DNA of 54,035 bases, taken from NCBI GenBank assembly GCA_023393015.1, contig JAEWMY010000053.1, positions 1-54,035 of the forward strand, given 5' to 3'. Position numbers and translations under genes: made by a program. This document shows positions 49,750-54,035 of the stretch, piece after piece. Numbering within the stretch: the stretch's first letter is position 1; the number at the start of each line of letters is the position of its first letter. Source of the stretch: Spirochaetota bacterium. Its GTDB lineage: Bacteria > Spirochaetota > Spirochaetia > Treponematales > Treponemataceae. Below the pieces are notes generated by a model. It did no database searches, was not told the DNA's origin, and saw only the letters and a list, made by a program, of their open reading frames with translations.

Positions 49750-50460
49750 ATGGGCGAACACGATACGGACAAGGAAACGCGGCATCTCAGGGAAGTGCAT
49801 ACCTACGTACTGCGGGCGGGCAGGATGACCGAGGCGCAAAAGCGCGACTACGCGATCCACTCGGCCAGATGGTGCCTGCCGTTCCAGGAAACGATCCTCA
49901 ACTTTACCGACATTTTCGAGAACACCAATCCCGTCACCGTCGAGATAGGCTTCGGCATGGGAAAGGCGACCGCCGAGATCGCGGCCAGAAATCCCGACAG
50001 GAACTACCTCGGGCTCGAGGTGCATCGCGCCGGAGTCGGCCGTCTGCTCGGCGAGATCGAGCGTCGCGGTTTGACGAACGTGCGGATCATCGAGTACGAC
50101 GCGCTCGAGGTTCTTTCCAGCATGGTGCCCGAAGGATCCCTGTCCGCGGTCCACGTCTTTTTTCCCGACCCCTGGCCGAAAAAACGGCATCACAAGCGGC
50201 GGATGATGATCAGGCCGAGAACGGACCTCATCGCCTCGAAACTCGCCCCGGGCGGGTATGTCTACATGGTCACCGACTGGGAACCGTACGGCGAGGAAGC
50301 GTGGATGGAGCTCGCCATGACGGGCGGCCTGAAAAGCAGGTACGAGGGATTCGCGCCGCGGCAGGCATGGCGCCCCGAAACCCGCTTCGAGCAAAAGGGA
50401 AAGGCCGCGAGCCACGAGATATACGAGCTGATGTTCGAGAAACTCCCGAGGGAGGGCTGA
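49750..50460 (+). CDS. trmB: tRNA (guanine-N7-)-methyltransferase TrmB
   Basis: Methylates G46 of tRNA with S-adenosylmethionine. Of 236 residues, the SAM loop is in VTVEIGFGMGKATAEIAARNP and the second acidic motif in LGLEVHRAGVGRLL. The family-diagnostic VHVFFPDPWPKKRHHKRR is near 130-150, and TDWEPYGEEAW follows. The N-terminal 45 residues are more basic and less conserved. Located between a lipoprotein gene and ligA with short gaps, so probably one transcript. Confidence 0.96.
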   Translation: MGEHDTDKETRHLREVHTYVLRAGRMTEAQKRDYAIHSARWCLPFQETILNFTDIFENTNPVTVEIGFGMGKATAEIAARNPDRNYLGLEVHRAGVGRLLGEIERRGLTNVRIIEYDALEVLSSMVPEGSLSAVHVFFPDPWPKKRHHKRRMMIRPRTDLIASKLAPGGYVYMVTDWEPYGEEAWMELAMTGGLKSRYEGFAPRQAWRPETRFEQKGKAASHEIYELMFEKLPREG

Positions 50461-50464
50461 CGCC

Positions 50465-52561
50465 GTGTCCGCCCCGAAAGGGCGCGCGAGCGCGCGCGAA
50501 CGCGAGCTTGAACGGCTCGTTCGCCTTCATCAGGGACTGTACTACTCGGGCGCGCCCGAGATCTCCGACGAGGCCTTCGATCTCCTGTGGGACGAACTGA
50601 AGGAACTCAATCCTGATCATCCGGTTTTCCGCACTATCAATTCCGAATTCTCGGACGGCTTCGCCAAGGAGTACCATCTCATACCGATGGGAAGCCAGGA
50701 AAAGGCCGCGAATCCCGAGGCCTTTCTTAAATGGGCCGAAGGCGTCGGTTTCGACGAATTCCTCGTCCAGCACAAACTGGACGGCGCGAGCCTCGAGCTT
50801 CAATACGAAGGCGGTAACTTCGTCCGCGCCGTTACCCGCGGCGACGGACGCGTGGGCGACGACATCAGCGCGAACGCGCGGAAGATGGGCGGCGTGGTCA
50901 CGACCCTCGCTGGCGAATGGGGCCCCGACGGCCCGCGTCCCTTCTCGGGCGGCGTTCGCGGCGAGGTCCTGTTGCCCAGGGCCGCGCTCGCGAAGTTCTA
51001 TTCCGACAAGGCGAATTGCCGCAACGCCGCCAACGGCATCATGAAGCGGAAGGACGGCGTCGGCTGCGAGCATCTCGTCGTCGTGTGCTATGACGCCGCT
51101 CCCGGCACGCCGGGAAGCCCCTTTACCGGCGACTCGCCGTTCGGCGACGAGGAGGGTAAGATGGCCTGGCTCGTGTCGTGCGGTTTCGAGACCGTTCCGA
51201 CCGAACGGTGCCGGGGAGCCGAGGCAGTCATCGCCGCGCGCGCGCGGGTCATGGACGAACGTCCCTCGCTTCCGTACGACATCGACGGTCTTGTCGTCAA
51301 GGGAATCGAGATAGATCCCGTCGACCTCGCCCGATCCCGCCCGGAAAAGCAGATCGCGTTCAAGTTCAGCCTCGAGGAGGCGATAACCACACTCCGATCC
51401 GTGGAATGGAGCGAGTCAGGCGTGACGTATACGCCGATCGCGATCGTCGATCCGGTTCAGCTCGCCGGGACCACGGTACAGCGCGCGAACCTCGTGAACC
51501 CGAACATGATCGCCTCGCTCGACCTCAGGATAGGAAGCCGTATAGCCGTCACGAAGCGGGGCGAGATCATCCCGAAGATCGAGGCCCTCGTGTCGAATCC
51601 TCCCGACTCGACGCCGATACCGCGCCCGGATTCCTGTTCCGCGTGCGGGACGCCCCTCCTTGACGAGGGTACGCGCCTCCTGTGCCCGAATCCCTCGTGC
51701 CCCAAGATCGTCCGTCACCGGATCGAGAAGTGGATATCCGTACTCGACGTCCGGGATTTCGGCGTGGGACTCGTCGCGCGTCTCTTCGAGACGGGTCGGC
51801 TACGATCCGTTTCCGATCTCTATACCCTGACCCTTCCGGAACTCGCGGCCCTCGACCGCATGGGCGAGACGAGCGCCGCGAAGGTTCTGCGTTCGCTCGC
51901 CTCGAGACGGGAGGTAAGCCTCGCGGCCTTCGTCGCCGGTTTCGATATCGAGGGAATCGGGGAAACCATGGTCGAAAAGCTCGTCTCGGCCGGTTACGAC
52001 ACCCTCGAAGCCCTGCTCGCGGCGGACGCGGAGGACTTCTCGGCGGTTCCGCAATTCGGCGATATCCTCGCCGCTTCCCTGCGTTCGGGACTGGACGCGC
52101 TCGCCCCCGAGATGCGTTACCTCGTCGACTCGGGCGTCATCGCGATCCGACCGCCGGCGAAATCGGGCCCGCTCGCCGGGCGTTCCTTCTGCTTCACCGG
52201 CGAGCTTTCCGGCATGAAGCGACCCGAGGCCGAAGCCCGCGTCAAGCGCCTGGGCGGTTCGGTAAAGTCCGCCGTCGCGAAAGGCCTTTCCTTCCTCGTC
52301 ACGAACGATCCCTCGTCCGGTTCCTCGAAGAACGCCAAGGCCCGCTCGCTCGGTATCCCTGTCCTCGACGAAGCCGGCTTTATCGCACTGACCGAGACTT
52401 CCCCGAGCGGCGCCGTCGACTCTGCCGCCGCCGACGACTCTGCCGACACCGTCGACTCTGCCGACACCGTCGACTCTGCCGACACCGCCGACACCGCCGC
52501 CGACACCGCTACATCGCGATCCGCTTCGGAGCGGAAAAAGCAGATGGAGCTCGACCTGTGA
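50465..52561 (+). CDS. ligA: NAD-dependent DNA ligase LigA
   Basis: Seals nicks during replication and repair. Start is GTG at 50465, four bases after the trmB stop. Of 698 residues, the nucleotidyltransferase lysine is K104 in the KLDG motif, TRGDGRVGDDISAN is motif IIIa-like, then OB fold. A zinc finger (CSACGTPLLDEGTRLLCPNPSC), a helix-hairpin-helix region and a BRCT domain (SGPLAGRSFCFTGELSGMKRPEAE) follow. After the BRCT, a 40-residue Asp/Ser/Ala-rich tail holds tandem SADTVD repeats before ending ERKKQMELDL. The tail is unlike the family and probably disordered. The stop overlaps the next gene (GTGA). Confidence 0.96.
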   Translation: MSAPKGRASARERELERLVRLHQGLYYSGAPEISDEAFDLLWDELKELNPDHPVFRTINSEFSDGFAKEYHLIPMGSQEKAANPEAFLKWAEGVGFDEFLVQHKLDGASLELQYEGGNFVRAVTRGDGRVGDDISANARKMGGVVTTLAGEWGPDGPRPFSGGVRGEVLLPRAALAKFYSDKANCRNAANGIMKRKDGVGCEHLVVVCYDAAPGTPGSPFTGDSPFGDEEGKMAWLVSCGFETVPTERCRGAEAVIAARARVMDERPSLPYDIDGLVVKGIEIDPVDLARSRPEKQIAFKFSLEEAITTLRSVEWSESGVTYTPIAIVDPVQLAGTTVQRANLVNPNMIASLDLRIGSRIAVTKRGEIIPKIEALVSNPPDSTPIPRPDSCSACGTPLLDEGTRLLCPNPSCPKIVRHRIEKWISVLDVRDFGVGLVARLFETGRLRSVSDLYTLTLPELAALDRMGETSAAKVLRSLASRREVSLAAFVAGFDIEGIGETMVEKLVSAGYDTLEALLAADAEDFSAVPQFGDILAASLRSGLDALAPEMRYLVDSGVIAIRPPAKSGPLAGRSFCFTGELSGMKRPEAEARVKRLGGSVKSAVAKGLSFLVTNDPSSGSSKNAKARSLGIPVLDEAGFIALTETSPSGAVDSAAADDSADTVDSADTVDSADTADTAADTATSRSASERKKQMELDL
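52436..52508. repeat. 18-base tandem repeat in the ligA 3' end
   Basis: Three tandem units of GACTCTGCCGACACCGTC type (52436-52453, 52454-52471, 52472-52489, the last ending in GCC), then shorter GACACCGCC copies to 52508. They encode DSADTV repeats in an otherwise unconserved tail, so length change would keep the frame. Confidence 0.85.
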
Positions 52562-53166
52562 AACCGTTCGGGAAGGTACCGCGTCTGATCGCGGCGTCGG
52601 CCATCCTCGCGTCCCTCGTCGCTGTAGCCTCCCTTGTCGCCTTCCTTTCGTTCGTCGTGTTCGGCGGCCCGATGGCCCGTCTTTCGCGCGTGTCGGTCCG
52701 CGAGGGACGCCTGCCGGTCACGGTGACGGTCTTCGGACGGAGCGTCGACACCGTCAGCGCGCGCGTTTCCCTGTACCGCCCCAACGGCGAACTCGTCGGC
52801 ATGGTAGAGCGTTCCTGGCCCGGATGGGAGCTTCGCGTTGACTCCGTACTCGTGTCGACCGGATCGGGATGGCTCGTCTTTCCCTTCCGCGTGTATACGG
52901 ACGAGACCGCGGCGAATCGCGGGGTCGACCTCATGCGTCACTACGACCGTGACGGACGGCCGGCCCTGTACGATTCGCCGACGCTCAGCGGCCGGGAGAA
53001 AACGGCCCTGTCCCGTCTTTTCGCCCTCGTCAAGACGGAACGCTGGATGCCGCCCTTTTTGGGAACGCTCCACAGGAGAACCGTGACGATCCGCTCGTTC
53101 GAGTCGGGACTCGAGTATCATCTGACCGTCTCGAAGGACGGAGCGCTCAGCCTGTCCGCCAACTGA
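52558..53166 (+). CDS. membrane-anchored protein of unknown function
   Basis: A GTG at 52558 overlaps the ligA stop (GTGA) and gives 202 residues. A membrane anchor lies at about 10-36 (LIAASAILASLVAVASLVAFLSFVVFG), followed by a soluble domain with VTVTVFGRSVDTVSARVSLYRPNGELVGMVERSWPGWEL and a late RRTVTIRSFESGLEYHLTV. No enzyme motif is seen. Its coupling to ligA and its character match conserved membrane-anchored proteins seen in treponemes, but I cannot name it. Translation coupling is the main evidence of expression. Confidence 0.7.
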   Translation: MKPFGKVPRLIAASAILASLVAVASLVAFLSFVVFGGPMARLSRVSVREGRLPVTVTVFGRSVDTVSARVSLYRPNGELVGMVERSWPGWELRVDSVLVSTGSGWLVFPFRVYTDETAANRGVDLMRHYDRDGRPALYDSPTLSGREKTALSRLFALVKTERWMPPFLGTLHRRTVTIRSFESGLEYHLTVSKDGALSLSAN

Positions 53167-53224
53167 CCGGCAGCGCCCCGTTCGCGATCGATAGACAAAC
53201 GTATTGTGCAAGGAGAATCACGAC

Positions 53225-54035
53225 ATGAACAAATTCGCGCGACGGTATCTCGTCGACGCCACGGGCGGCATGGCGCTCGGGCTTTTTTCCACGCTCATTA
53301 TCGGGTTGATCCTGAGGCAGATGGGCAACCTCATGCCGGGAACGGCTCCGGGCGGTTTCCTGAAGCTGATCGGACAGGTGATCACGGTGCTCACCGGTGC
53401 GGGTATCGCCGCGGGCGTCGCAAACGGTCTCGGAGTACCTAAGCTCGTCCTGTATTCCAGTTTGATCAACGGCCTCGCCGGGGCATACGCGCTCAAGTTC
53501 GCGGACGGAAGCCTCGTAACCCAGACCGGAATACTCCTTTCCGGTCCGGGCGACCCGCTTGCCGCCTTCGCCGCCGCTCTCGCCGGCGCGGAGGCGGGAC
53601 GTCTCGTATCCGGACGCACCAAGGTCGACATCCTCGTTACCCCCGCCGTTACCGTACTCGCGGGCTGTCTCGTGGCAGTCGTGGCGGGGCCGCACCTGAC
53701 GCGGGCCTCCGTCGCGCTCGGCGAGGTGATCTCGCGTGCGACCGAACTCGCGCCATTCTGGATGGGAATCGTCATCAGCGTCGTCATGGGATTATTGCTC
53801 ACGCTTCCGGTGAGCTCCGCGGCCGTCGCGATCATACTCGGCCTTTCGGGTATCGCCGCGGGGGCGGCTACCGCCGGTTGCGCCGCTCAGATGGTCGGCT
53901 TCGCCGTCATCAGTTTCCGCGACAACGGCGTCAACGGGTTTTTCGCGCAGGGTCTCGGAACCTCAATGCTGCAAATCCCGAACATCGCGCGAAATCCGCG
54001 CGTATGGATACCGCCGACGGTCGCGAGCGCTATTA
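53225..54035 (+). CDS. PTS EIIC-like membrane permease (3' end outside window)
   Basis: An ATG at 53225 with AGGAG at 53211-53215 opens a frame that continues past 54035, at least 270 codons. It is almost entirely hydrophobic, with about seven helices so far, and Gly-rich motifs such as TGAGIAAGVANGLG and SGPGDPLAAFAAALAGAEAG. This is the look of the PTS_EIIC_2 family of permease-like proteins. The characteristic cytoplasmic loops of classical sugar EIIC are not evident, and no EIIA or EIIB gene is in the window. Substrate unknown. Confidence 0.7.
   Translation, partial: MNKFARRYLVDATGGMALGLFSTLIIGLILRQMGNLMPGTAPGGFLKLIGQVITVLTGAGIAAGVANGLGVPKLVLYSSLINGLAGAYALKFADGSLVTQTGILLSGPGDPLAAFAAALAGAEAGRLVSGRTKVDILVTPAVTVLAGCLVAVVAGPHLTRASVALGEVISRATELAPFWMGIVISVVMGLLLTLPVSSAAVAIILGLSGIAAGAATAGCAAQMVGFAVISFRDNGVNGFFAQGLGTSMLQIPNIARNPRVWIPPTVASAI

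Noticed and set aside
1..54035. tRNA, rRNA, CRISPR array, phage or transposase genes, replication origin
   Set aside because: No cloverleaf-like, rRNA-like or regularly spaced repeat sequence, no transposase or integrase motif, and no DnaA-box cluster was seen by eye.

Overview
The window reads as chromosomal DNA of a GC-rich spirochaete, most likely in or near the Treponema/Spirochaeta group. Three things point there: several class III adenylate cyclases with different sensor modules, lipoproteins with relaxed lipoboxes (ISC, VSC, SGC), and several long proteins of a kind that recur in treponemes. This placement rests on gene content only. I see no tRNA, rRNA, CRISPR array, prophage or insertion sequence. 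No gene-free gap exceeds 300 bases; the longest are about 242 (10544-10785) and 222 (21915-22136) bases.

Layout. 1-4572 (minus): a Cache-HAMP adenylate cyclase followed by an overlapping FecR-domain protein with repeated WxW beta modules, cut by the window edge. 4755-5675: an AraC regulator. 5650-9209 (minus): a tightly packed operon of a membrane-fused nucleotidyltransferase, a GNAT acetyltransferase, an M20 peptidase and an isochorismatase-like hydrolase. 9302-10543 (minus): a six-helix membrane adenylate cyclase. 10786-20293 (plus): a compact type II secretion operon (prepilin peptidase, GspD, E, F, G, three minor pseudopilins, one fused inner-membrane assembly protein) with a PEGA/TPR-like lipoprotein behind it. 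20373-21914 is AT-richer and carries small membrane and lipoproteins. 22137-24275: a 7TMR-DISM adenylate cyclase. 24348-24455 (minus): a 35-residue basic protein. 24610-26306: a TrmB-type regulator coupled to a class IV aminotransferase.

26369-30321 (minus) is the anaerobic ribonucleotide reductase operon nrdR-nrdD-(small subunit)-nrdG, with two NrdR boxes at its promoter. The large NrdD chain has no glycyl radical motif. That motif is on a separate 190-residue protein fused to a CPNC redoxin domain. This is the most unusual arrangement in the window. 30433-33440 (minus) is a biotin operon (birA-bioY-bioM-bioN) with a near-ideal BirA operator on the birA start. Lnt (minus) and a galactokinase-like GHMP kinase diverge around 35.1 kb, followed by surE, a TPR protein and an NHL/VWA-like exported protein.

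39907-47728 (minus): a 655-residue membrane protein, dinB, and a 1555-residue outer-membrane protein, joined by ATGA overlaps. 47866-54035 (plus): a spirochaetal protein with HATPase-like boxes, a lipoprotein, trmB (tRNA methyltransferase), ligA, a membrane-anchored protein and the start of a PTS IIC-like permease.

Most operons are tightly coupled, with 1, 4 or 8-base overlaps. Three autoregulatory circuits can be read directly from operators: BirA, NrdR and probably the TrmB-type regulator. All positions and motifs were read by eye; no database search was possible.
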